A DNA stretch of 64,000 bases, from the NCBI GenBank assembly GCA_963972255.1, contig CAXATO010000009.1:124001-188000 (forward strand). The letters run 5' to 3'. The position numbers were made by a program, and so were the translations under genes. The notes beneath the pieces are model-generated. The model did not search any database. It was given only the letters and a program-made list of their open reading frames with translations, and was not told where the DNA came from. The stretch is from UBA1479 sp002706405 (GTDB lineage: Bacteria > Pseudomonadota > Alphaproteobacteria > Rhodospirillales > Casp-alpha2). How positions within the stretch are numbered: position 1 is the first letter of the stretch; each line of letters opens with the position of its first letter. Shown here piece by piece: positions 25,119 through 32,462 of the stretch.

Positions 25119-26255
25119 TTAAATTAGTCCCTTGAACCATGTGAATACCCGATCCCATGGCATTTGGGTTATATCATTCCACGTGACGAACACGACCAGA
25201 AACAGCACCAGCGCCAAGCCCAGACGCATGCCGTATTCCTCGATCTTGGGCGCCACCGGGCGGCCCCGCAGCCCTTCCGCCGCGTAAAACATCAGTCGAC
25301 CACCGTCCAGAACCGGGATCGGGAACAGATTGATCAGCCCCAGGTTGACCGACAGCGCGGCCATGAACATGACCAATTCCTTGAAGCCAAGCTGTGCGAT
25401 ATCGCCGGAAAGCTGCGCAATGCGCAAGGGCCCGCCCAATTCTTCCGCCGAACGATGGCCGGAAATCATCTCGCCGAGGACCCCGAAGATGCGGGTCACC
25501 ATCTGGACCGTATACATGGCGCCGGTGGACACGGCGTCAATCGGTCCCTGGCGCTCGTACTCGACCGCCTGAGGGTCGAACCGCACACCAAGCAGCCCGA
25601 TCGGCGTGTCCTGACCTTCGATGGAACGTGCCTGAGGCGTGACCGTGAGAGACACGATTTCGTCGCCGCGCGCCACATCCATGCGAAGCGTCACGCCCGG
25701 TTTGGCGGAAACCGTCTCGCGCAGATCCTCAAACCATTTGATCGGCGCGCCGTCGATGGCCGTGATGCGGTCGCCCGGGAGCATCTGGGCCGCTTCGGCG
25801 GCGCTACCCGGCTGAACCTCGCCGACGGCGGCCAGCGGCCGCGCCGTGCCGATGATTCCGGCCAAAAGCGCGACAAGAGCCGCGGCAAAGATGAAATTGG
25901 CGGCGGGCCCGGCAAACACGATCGCCGAGCGCTGCCACAGTTTCTTGTGATGGAACGAGACCGCCTTCTCTTCCGGCGGCAGAGGCTGGGCCTCTTCCTC
26001 TTCTTCCCATCCCAGATCGGCTTCGCCGAACATCTTGACGTAGCCGCCAAGCGGGATGGCGCTGATCTTCCAGCGGGTGTCGTGTTTGTCCGTCCAGCCG
26101 AAGATTTCCGGCCCGAAGCCGATGGAGAATACCTCGACCCTCACCCCGCAACGGCGCGCGATCCAGTAGTGGCCCCACTCGTGGACGAACACCAGGATCG
26201 TCAGCACGATCAGGAAAACCACGACGTAGTTGAAGGCGAAGTCGACGATACTCAT
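25119..26255 (-). CDS. rseP: RIP metalloprotease RseP (site-2 protease)
   Basis: RseP is an inner-membrane zinc protease that cuts membrane-embedded anti-sigma factors and signal peptides. The 378-residue protein has the HExxH motif in LVFVHEWGHYWIARRCG within the first membrane segment. The family VEVFSIGFGPEIFGW follows, then a periplasmic PDZ domain (about residues 125-215; VGEVQPGSAAEAAQMLPGDRI). The second zinc-ligand segment is NLFPIPVLDGGRLMFY, and the last membrane segment is LGLALVLFLVVFVTWNDI. An acidic insert (EEEEEAQPLPPEE) lies between the first two membrane regions. The target here is unknown; an envelope-stress role is inferred from location by bamA. Confidence 0.96.
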   Translation of the reverse strand: MSIVDFAFNYVVVFLIVLTILVFVHEWGHYWIARRCGVRVEVFSIGFGPEIFGWTDKHDTRWKISAIPLGGYVKMFGEADLGWEEEEEAQPLPPEEKAVSFHHKKLWQRSAIVFAGPAANFIFAAALVALLAGIIGTARPLAAVGEVQPGSAAEAAQMLPGDRITAIDGAPIKWFEDLRETVSAKPGVTLRMDVARGDEIVSLTVTPQARSIEGQDTPIGLLGVRFDPQAVEYERQGPIDAVSTGAMYTVQMVTRIFGVLGEMISGHRSAEELGGPLRIAQLSGDIAQLGFKELVMFMAALSVNLGLINLFPIPVLDGGRLMFYAAEGLRGRPVAPKIEEYGMRLGLALVLFLVVFVTWNDITQMPWDRVFTWFKGLI

Positions 26256-26316
26256 GTGGGGTCCTTTTTCAGGCCTGACGGAAACCCATGCCGGTGAAAT
26301 ACCCGAAAATCATGAA

Positions 26317-27525
26317 TTAACCAACTGATTTCGAAGCAATTTCCTCTGCAGCACGGCGGGCTTCCGCATCTGCGGCAAAGACATCGTCGAGGGAATCGAG
26401 TGACCGGGCGGTCACCCGTTCCAGCACCTGTTCGACGACATCCGTAATCTTAAGAAAACCCAGCCCCTTTTCCAGGAACCAGGCCACGGCAACCTCGTTG
26501 GCCGCATTCAGTAAGGTAGGCGCGCTATTGCCCGCCCGCAATGCCTCGCGCGCCAAGCGCAGCGCCGGAAAACGAACGGGATCAGGCGCTTCGAAGGTCA
26601 GCGTGCCGATTTCCTCCAGCGACAGGCGCGCCGCCGGCGTTTCCACCCGCTTCGGCCAGGCCAGGGCGAAGGCGATCGGGGTACGCATATCCGGCGTGCC
26701 CAACTGTGCCAGCACGGAGCCGTCGACATAATCGACCATGGAATGGATGACCGACTGGGGATGCACCAGAATCTCGATCCGTTCCTCAGGCACCGGGAAC
26801 AGATGAAAGGCCTCGATCAGTTCCAGGCCTTTGTTCATCATGGTGGCGCTATCGACGGAAATCTTGGCCCCCATGTCCCAATTGGGATGGGCAACGGCCT
26901 GGGCCGGCGTGACGGCGGCCAATTCGTCGCGCGGCTTGGTGCGGAACGGGCCACCCGATGCCGTCAGCACGATCCGCCGAACCTTGTCCGGCTGGTCAAA
27001 ATCGAACACCTGGAAGATCGCGCTGTGCTCGGAATCGACCGGCAGCAACGTGGCGCCGGATGCCTCCACCTCACGCACCATCAGGTCGCCGGCGGACACC
27101 AGGCATTCCTTGTTGGCAAAGGCGACCGTGGCGCCCCGGCGAACCGCCTTAAGCACGGGGGGCAGCCCTGCCGCGCCGACAATCGCGGCGACAACGATGT
27201 CCGTGGGCGCATCGCCGGCTTCGGTAATGGCGTCGGATCCGGCGGCGGCCTCGACCGAGGTGCCCGCCAGGGCCGATTTCAGGGCGGCGTATTTGCTGTC
27301 GTCGCCGATCACCGCCAGCCTGGCGCCCAGGCGGACGGCCTGCTCGGCCAAAAGTTCCACATTGCGGTGCGCCGTCAGGACTTCGGCCTGGAACGCGCCG
27401 GGATGGCGGGCCAGGATATCGACCGTATTACAGCCGACCGACCCGGTCGCCCCAAGCACGGTCACGCTGCGCGGCGCGGCGTCCGCCGTTTGGGCCGTCG
27501 TCTTCGGTTGTAACGCCAAATCCAT
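26317..27525 (-). CDS. dxr: 1-deoxy-D-xylulose 5-phosphate reductoisomerase
   Basis: Dxr makes 2-C-methyl-D-erythritol 4-phosphate, the committed step of the non-mevalonate isoprenoid pathway. The 402-residue protein has the NADPH-binding VTVLGATGSVGCNTVDIL. It also has IVGAAGLPPVLKAVRRG, ANKECLVSAGDLM, LLPVDSEHSAIFQ with the metal-binding Asp-Ser-Glu, LTASGGPF, and HPNWDMGAKISVDSATMMNK. The ATG at 27525 is preferred since the upstream in-frame stretch is unlike the family. Its product feeds the undecaprenyl synthase encoded two genes upstream. Confidence 0.97.
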   Translation of the reverse strand: MDLALQPKTTAQTADAAPRSVTVLGATGSVGCNTVDILARHPGAFQAEVLTAHRNVELLAEQAVRLGARLAVIGDDSKYAALKSALAGTSVEAAAGSDAITEAGDAPTDIVVAAIVGAAGLPPVLKAVRRGATVAFANKECLVSAGDLMVREVEASGATLLPVDSEHSAIFQVFDFDQPDKVRRIVLTASGGPFRTKPRDELAAVTPAQAVAHPNWDMGAKISVDSATMMNKGLELIEAFHLFPVPEERIEILVHPQSVIHSMVDYVDGSVLAQLGTPDMRTPIAFALAWPKRVETPAARLSLEEIGTLTFEAPDPVRFPALRLAREALRAGNSAPTLLNAANEVAVAWFLEKGLGFLKITDVVEQVLERVTARSLDSLDDVFAADAEARRAAEEIASKSVG

Positions 27526-27541
27526 TCCTAAAATTCCTGCA

Positions 27542-28177
27542 TCAACGCCAAATACCCGTCGCCGCGACCGCCAGTGCCGCCGCGAGAAGCCCGTCCGCCC
27601 GGTCCAGAACACCGCCGTGACCAGGGATCAAACGCCCTGAATCCTTGACCCCGAAATGGCGCTTTGCCCCAGATTCCAGAAGGTCACCGACCTGACAGGC
27701 AACACTGCCGACCACGGCGGCTACGGCGATCCGCAGATCGACCGCCCCACCGGTCAAATACCATACCAGGATACCCGCCCCGACCCCAGCCAGCAAACCG
27801 CCGATGGCGCCGGAAATCGTCTTTGACGGGCTGATCCTGGGGGCCAATTTCGGCCCCCCCAGGGCGCGCCCCGTAAGATAGGCGCCGGTGTCCGTCAGCC
27901 AGGTCACGACGAACAGGAAAAGGATTACGCTGCGCCCCGCGGCACCGTCCCCGCGCATGAGGAACAGGACGTAGGCGGCGGCCAGGATATACGCCGCGCC
28001 AACGGCCAGCCAAAGGGCTTGGCTGCGCGCCATGACGAACCATTCCCAGATCATCGCGGCGGCGAACAGGACGACCAGGGCCGTGTACCAAGGCGTCCCT
28101 ATGTAGATGGCCACCACAACGGGCGGCAGCATAACCGCCGCCGACAATACCCGCTTGTGAAATTCAGAAAGGGCCAA
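27542..28177 (-). CDS. cdsA: Phosphatidate cytidylyltransferase
   Basis: CdsA makes CDP-diacylglycerol from phosphatidate and CTP in the inner membrane. The 211-residue protein is shorter than the roughly 280 residues of the E. coli enzyme. It is polytopic and has the C-terminal family signature: SPSKTISGAIGG, GDLLESGAKRHFGVKDSGRL and IPGHGGVLDRADGL. The start appears to be TTG at 28177. No ATG is available in frame before an upstream stop, and GGCGGA lies about 7 bases away. It lies between uppS and dxr on the same strand. Identification is secure; the start is less certain. Confidence 0.93.
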   Translation of the reverse strand: MALSEFHKRVLSAAVMLPPVVVAIYIGTPWYTALVVLFAAAMIWEWFVMARSQALWLAVGAAYILAAAYVLFLMRGDGAAGRSVILFLFVVTWLTDTGAYLTGRALGGPKLAPRISPSKTISGAIGGLLAGVGAGILVWYLTGGAVDLRIAVAAVVGSVACQVGDLLESGAKRHFGVKDSGRLIPGHGGVLDRADGLLAAALAVAATGIWR

Positions 28178-28197
28178 AATTTAATCCGCCAAGGGCC

Positions 28198-28938
28198 TTA
28201 GGGGCTCGTGACGCCACCGAACCGTCGGTCCCTGCTGCGAAAATCGCCCAGTGCCTCGGCAAGGTCTTGGTGCCCGAAGTCGGGCCACAGGACGTCGGTG
28301 AACACGAATTCTGCATAAGCGACCTGCCATAGCAGAAAATTACTGATGCGCTGTTCTCCACTGGTGCGGATAAGTAGGTCCGGTTCCGGCAGATCGGCGG
28401 TGAACAAGGCGTTCTGAAACCGGGTTTCATCAATGTCTTCCGGGGTGATCTCGCCACGCAGGGCCTGCTCGGCCAAGGCTCGGGCCGCCCTCAAAATCTC
28501 CTGCCGCCCGCCGTAGCTGAGTGCGATCGTCAGGTTAAGCCGCGTATTGTCCCGGGTGCGTTCCTCCGCATCGGAAATCAGACGCTGAATGTCCTCATCG
28601 AACCGCACCCGTTCTCCGATAATGCGCAGGCGCACGCCCTCCCGGTCGAGTTCACCGATTTCCTTGCGTAGGTAAAGGCGCAGCAACCCCAACAGATCAC
28701 CAATTTCGCCGACCGGCCGGTTCCAGTTTTCCGACGAGAAGCCGAACAGGGTCAGATAGGGCACGCCCAGGCTGACGGCCGCCTTAACGGTCCGACGTAC
28801 GGCCTCGGCACCCGCTTTGTGGCCGGCGGTGCGCGGCAGTCCCTTGCCCTTCGCCCAACGCCCGTTACCGTCCATGATGACGGCGACGTGGACCGGGTCC
28901 GCCGGCGCGTCGGAAAATTGATGGGGAACCGTCGGCAT
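28198..28938 (-). CDS. uppS: Isoprenyl transferase (undecaprenyl diphosphate synthase)
   Basis: UppS adds eight isoprene units in cis to farnesyl diphosphate, giving the lipid carrier for peptidoglycan and polysaccharides. The 246-residue product carries the family's substrate motif HVAVIMDGNGRWAKGKGLPR with the catalytic Asp. TLFGFSSENWNRPVGEI, LNLTIALSYGGRQEI, PEPDLLIRTSGEQRISNFLLWQ and YAEFVFTDVLWPDF follow. It is five bases downstream of frr, and cdsA follows 20 bases after it. Confidence 0.97.
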   Translation of the reverse strand: MPTVPHQFSDAPADPVHVAVIMDGNGRWAKGKGLPRTAGHKAGAEAVRRTVKAAVSLGVPYLTLFGFSSENWNRPVGEIGDLLGLLRLYLRKEIGELDREGVRLRIIGERVRFDEDIQRLISDAEERTRDNTRLNLTIALSYGGRQEILRAARALAEQALRGEITPEDIDETRFQNALFTADLPEPDLLIRTSGEQRISNFLLWQVAYAEFVFTDVLWPDFGHQDLAEALGDFRSRDRRFGGVTSP

Positions 28939-28943
28939 CTACG

Positions 28944-29513
28944 TCAAACCTGCATGATTTCAATTTCTTTGTTGGCGACGATTTCGTCGATCTTGGCGAC
29001 GTGTTCGTCGGTCAACTTCTGCACCTCGTCCGTATAACCGTGAAAAGCATCTTCCGAGATATCGCCCGCCTTCTCCGCGTTCTTCAATTCATCCATGGCG
29101 TGGCGGCGGACATTGCGCACGGAAATGCGCGCGTCCTCGGCGTATTTATGCGCAACCTTGCCCAGTTCGGTGCGGCGTTCTTCGGTCAGGGCCGGGATCG
29201 GTACGCGCACGAGCTGGCCGTCCGCGGCGGGGTTGAGACCCAACCCCGAATCCCGGATCGCCTTTTCGACAGCACCAACCAGGCCACGGTCCCAGACCTG
29301 CACCGTCAGCATCCGGGGTTCCGGCACGCCGATGGTCCCGACCTGGTTCATGGGCATTTCGGAGCCATAGGCCACGACATTCACCGGCTCCAGCAGACTG
29401 GTGGAGGCACGACCGGTGCGTAGACCACCCAATTCGCGATGTAAGGACTCGATAGCCCCTTCCATGCGCCGTGTAATGTCCGCCTTCAAATCTGAAATAT
29501 TGAATTCCGTCAT
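28944..29513 (-). CDS. frr: Ribosome recycling factor
   Basis: Frr splits the post-termination ribosome with EF-G. The 189-residue protein has the three-helix-bundle pattern and conserved segments: RRMEGAIESLHRELGGLRTGRAS in part, LLEPVNVVAYGSEMPMNQVG, VQVWDRGLVGAVEKAIRDSG, RVPIPALTEERR and RISVRNVRRHAMD. A strong GGAGG ribosome-binding site precedes the ATG at 29513. It lies 57 bases after pyrH, following the conserved rpsB-tsf-pyrH-frr order. Confidence 0.97.
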   Translation of the reverse strand: MTEFNISDLKADITRRMEGAIESLHRELGGLRTGRASTSLLEPVNVVAYGSEMPMNQVGTIGVPEPRMLTVQVWDRGLVGAVEKAIRDSGLGLNPAADGQLVRVPIPALTEERRTELGKVAHKYAEDARISVRNVRRHAMDELKNAEKAGDISEDAFHGYTDEVQKLTDEHVAKIDEIVANKEIEIMQV

Positions 29514-29570
29514 AATTTCCTCCCATTGCGGCCGCGTCAGTACGGTCCCGAAGGGCCGGCCGGCGCCAGG

Positions 29571-30296
29571 TCAATCGACCAGGGTGAACCGCCCTTCCCC
29601 ATTGATAACCTTGGAGAATTCCCCGGGATTGTGGATTGAAAACACAAGGATTGGAACCCGGTTGTCTCGTGCCAGCGCAATCGCCGACGTATCCATCACT
29701 TTGAGGTCGCGAGCCAGGACATCCTGATACTTCAGGTTGTCATAACGCACCGCGTCCGGATTGGTCTTGGGGTCCGAATCATAGACACCGTCGACCTGCG
29801 TCCCCTTCAAAAGGGCGTCGCATCCCATTTCCACCGCGCGCAGCGCCGCCGCCGTATCGGTGGTGAAGAACGGGTTCCCGGTGCCGGCGGCGAAGATCAC
29901 CACCCGCCCCTTTTCCATATGGCGCACGGCGCGCCGCCGGATATAGGGTTCGCACACGGTTTGCATGGGGATCGCGGATAACACCCGCGTATCGACGCCC
30001 TTGGTTTCCAGGACGCTTTGCACGGCCAGCGCGTTCATGACCGTCGCCAACATGCCCATGTAATCGGCGCTGGTGCGCTCGATCCCCTCGGCCGATGACG
30101 ACATGCCGCGAAAGATGTTGCCCGCCCCGATGACCAGGCAGACCTGAACGCCCATGTCATGGACGGCGGCGACCTCGTCACAGATGCGCCCGACCATATC
30201 CGGGTCCAGGCCGTAATCGCGCTTGCCCATCAGGGCTTCGCCCGACAGTTTCAACAGGACACGCTGGTATTTCGGTTCCTCGGGCACTGGGGACAC
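29571..30296 (-). CDS. pyrH: UMP kinase
   Basis: PyrH phosphorylates UMP to UDP, feeding CTP synthase and UDP-sugar supply. The 241-residue amino-acid-kinase-fold protein has YQRVLLKLSGEALMG, the nucleotide/UMP segments VCLVIGAGNIFRGM and ERTSADYMGMLATVMNAL, VIFAAGTGNPFFTTDTAAALRA and GVYDSDPKTNPDA. The start appears to be the GTG at 30296; another in-frame GTG lies at 30287. The spacer to tsf contains a large stem-loop (30391-30433). Confidence 0.96.
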   Translation of the reverse strand: MSPVPEEPKYQRVLLKLSGEALMGKRDYGLDPDMVGRICDEVAAVHDMGVQVCLVIGAGNIFRGMSSSAEGIERTSADYMGMLATVMNALAVQSVLETKGVDTRVLSAIPMQTVCEPYIRRRAVRHMEKGRVVIFAAGTGNPFFTTDTAAALRAVEMGCDALLKGTQVDGVYDSDPKTNPDAVRYDNLKYQDVLARDLKVMDTSAIALARDNRVPILVFSIHNPGEFSKVINGEGRFTLVD

Positions 30297-30390
30297 TCGC
30301 GCTATTCCATCAAAATCCGCCGCCGGCCCATGATGGTGGGAAACCGGCGGCGGGAATGAGTTCCGGGAGACAGTCTACATCACCCGTTTG

Positions 30391-30433
30391 ACGGCGTCTT
30401 GCCCGGCGCCCGGAAAAGCCGCCGGGACGCCGT
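30391..30433 (-). other. Large stem-loop in the tsf-pyrH spacer
   Basis: Two nested inverted repeats are visible. The outer arms are ACGGCGT (30391-30397) and ACGCCGT (30427-30433). The inner arms are CCCGGCG (30402-30408) and CGCCGGG (30420-30426), with a small bulge. The structure is GC-rich but not followed by a U-tract on the minus strand. It is therefore more likely an mRNA-processing or attenuation structure than a full terminator. It starts 10 bases after the tsf stop. Confidence 0.5.
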
Positions 30434-30442
30434 ATCGAAGGA

Positions 30443-31369
30443 TCAGGATCCGGCCGCAGCGGCGACCTCGGCGGCGAAATCGCCGACTTCCTTCTCGATC
30501 CCTTCACCAAGGACGAACATCTTGAAACCATTAATGGAAATGGCGCCACCGGCATCCTTTCCGGCGGCTTCGACGGCCTTGGCAACCTGGGTTTCACCAT
30601 CGATCACGAAGGTCTGGTCGAGCAGGCAGACTTCTTCGTAGAACTTGCGCAGACGGCCTTCGACCATCTTGTCGATGATCTCTTCCGGCTTGCCCGATTC
30701 GCGGGCCTGCTCGGACAGAACAGCGCGTTCGCGTTCCAGGATTTCCGGGTCCAGTTCGTCACGCGAGACGGACTGCGGCTTGGCGGCCGCGACGTGCATG
30801 GCGATCTGCTTGCCGAAGGCTTCCAGCTTGCCCTTGTCGCCGGCCGATTCCAGACCGACCAGAACCGCGATCTTGCCGACGCCGTCGGTCATCGCGTTGT
30901 GGACATAGGACGCCAGGACGCCGTTGCCGACGGACATGGCTTCGCAGCGGCGGATTGTCATGTTCTCGCCGATGGTGGCGATCATGTGGGTCAGCTGATC
31001 GGCGACTGTGCGGCCCGAGCCGGGGTAATCAGCAGCCAACAGCTTGGCCAGGTCACCGTCGGCAGCCAGCGCCAGATTGGCGACGCCACGGACGAACTCC
31101 TGAAACTGCTCGTTGCGTGACACGAAATCGGTTTCCGAGTTCACCTCAACGACCGCCCCCTTGTTGCCGTCGACGGCAACGGCCACCAAGCCTTCGGCGG
31201 CCACGCGGCCGGCCTTTTTGGCGGCGGCGGACAAGCCCTTGGTACGCAGCCAGTCGATGGCCTGGTCCAGGTCGCCGTCGTTTTCAGCCAACGCCTTTTT
31301 GCAATCCATCATGCCGGCGCCGGTTTGTTCGCGAAGCTCTTTGACGAGAGCCGCAGTGATTTCAGCCAT
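30443..31369 (-). CDS. tsf: Elongation factor Ts
   Basis: EF-Ts recycles EF-Tu by nucleotide exchange. The 308-residue protein has the UBA-like N-terminus (LVKELREQTGAGMMDCKKAL, NDGDLDQAIDWLRTKGL) and the core motif KGAVVEVNSETDFVSRNEQF that contacts EF-Tu. The two core subdomains follow, ending PKQ-type MHVAAAKPQSVSRDELD and VEGRLRKFYEEVCLLDQTFV. A good AGAAGG site precedes the ATG. It is 53 bases after rpsB, the universal rpsB-tsf pair. Confidence 0.98.
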   Translation of the reverse strand: MAEITAALVKELREQTGAGMMDCKKALAENDGDLDQAIDWLRTKGLSAAAKKAGRVAAEGLVAVAVDGNKGAVVEVNSETDFVSRNEQFQEFVRGVANLALAADGDLAKLLAADYPGSGRTVADQLTHMIATIGENMTIRRCEAMSVGNGVLASYVHNAMTDGVGKIAVLVGLESAGDKGKLEAFGKQIAMHVAAAKPQSVSRDELDPEILERERAVLSEQARESGKPEEIIDKMVEGRLRKFYEEVCLLDQTFVIDGETQVAKAVEAAGKDAGGAISINGFKMFVLGEGIEKEVGDFAAEVAAAAGS

Positions 31370-31422
31370 AGTTCTACCTTCTCTTTAGATCGTGTCTTCA
31401 GACCGCCTCACGCGAAAGCGCG

Positions 31423-32280
31423 TCAGGAAGCCGGCTGGGCTTCCCCGCCGTCGGTCGGCGCAGCCGCTTCGGGAGCCGCTTCCGGGGCCGCTTCAGCAGC
31501 GGCTTCGGGGGCAGCTTCCGCTTCCGGGGCGGCTTCGATGGCGCCACCGGCGTTTTCGTCGGCGCCCAGGTCGACACCCTTGGCGGTCAGCGAGGCGGAC
31601 AAGCCGTCGAGCACGGAATCGGCGACCAGGTTGCAATACATGGAGATCGCGCGGATCGCATCGTCGTTGCCGGGGATCGGATAGGCGATGCCGGCCGGGT
31701 TGCTGTTGGAATCGATGACGCCGACGACCGGAATGCCCAGCTTGTTGGCTTCGGCGACGGCGATGTCTTCCTTGTTGGTGTCGATCACGAAAATGATGTC
31801 CGGCAAGCCGCCCATTTCCTTGATGCCGCCCAGCGCGCGCTCAAGCTTTTCCTGCTCGCGGGTCAGACCGAGCTGTTCACGCTTGGTCAGGCCCTGGACT
31901 TCCTGGCCGCCCAGCTTGCTGTCCAACTCCCGCAGACGGGCGATGGACTTGGAGATGGTCTGCCAGTTGGTCAGCATGCCGCCGAGCCAGCGGTGGTTGA
32001 CGTAATACTGCCCGCACTTCTTGGCGGCTTCGGCAACCCGCGGCGACGCGGCGCGCTTGGTGCCAACGAACAGGATGCGGCCGTTGGACGCGACGACGTC
32101 GCGCACGGCGGCGAGCGCCTGATGAAGCAAGGGAACGGTCTGCTGCAGGTCGATGATGTGGATGCCGTTGCGGTCGCCGTACAGGTACGACGCCATTTTC
32201 GGGTTCCAACGACGGGTGCTGTGACCAAAGTGAACGCCAGCTTCCAACAACTGACGCATGGTGAACGACGGAATCGCCAT
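31423..32280 (-). CDS. rpsB: Small ribosomal subunit protein uS2 with acidic/alanine-rich tail
   Basis: S2 is a small-subunit protein needed for S1 docking. The 285-residue protein has canonical segments: PSFTMRQLLEAGVHFGHSTR, RWNPKMASYLYGDRNGIHI, NHRWLGGMLTNWQTI, PDIIFVIDTNKEDIAVAEA and GIPVVGVIDSNSNP. It ends in a low-complexity tail of about 47 residues (from around 239) made of EAAPEA-type repeats, making it longer than the E. coli protein (241). The ATG at 32280 gives the standard N-terminus. Transcription probably begins in the 182-base spacer after dnaE. Confidence 0.97.
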   Translation of the reverse strand: MAIPSFTMRQLLEAGVHFGHSTRRWNPKMASYLYGDRNGIHIIDLQQTVPLLHQALAAVRDVVASNGRILFVGTKRAASPRVAEAAKKCGQYYVNHRWLGGMLTNWQTISKSIARLRELDSKLGGQEVQGLTKREQLGLTREQEKLERALGGIKEMGGLPDIIFVIDTNKEDIAVAEANKLGIPVVGVIDSNSNPAGIAYPIPGNDDAIRAISMYCNLVADSVLDGLSASLTAKGVDLGADENAGGAIEAAPEAEAAPEAAAEAAPEAAPEAAAPTDGGEAQPAS

Positions 32281-32318
32281 GATAATCTCTTCTCCGGTTA
32301 TGCCTCCGCAGGGTGTCA

Positions 32319-32336
32319 TTCGGCCCCATGGCCGAA
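32319..32336 (-). promoter_or_regulatory. Hairpin in the rpsB 5' leader
   Basis: TTCGGCC (32319-32325) and GGCCGAA (32330-32336) make a perfect 7-base-pair stem with a four-base loop. It begins 39 bases upstream of the rpsB ATG. S2 operons are often autoregulated by leader RNA, so this could be part of such a structure. I cannot match it to a known leader class by eye. Confidence 0.3.
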
Positions 32337-32400
32337 CACCGGAGCGGCAATTCCCGTGAATTTGCACAGGCGCCGCGTCCCCGCGTGCGATATGGGCGGT

Positions 32401-32429
32401 GGTTTACAGGGGCAGGACGGCCCGATCAA
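32401..32429 (-). promoter_or_regulatory. Candidate promoter for the rpsB-tsf operon
   Basis: On the minus strand TTGATC (32429-32424) and TAAACC (32406-32401) are 17 bases apart. They are about 120 bases upstream of the rpsB ATG and within the only spacer between dnaE and rpsB. The -10 is a weak match. A short inverted repeat at the very end of dnaE (32446-32463) precedes it but lacks a proper U-tract. Confidence 0.35.
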
Positions 32430-32462
32430 GGGAAAAACGCGCGGAACGCCGAGTGATCGGCG

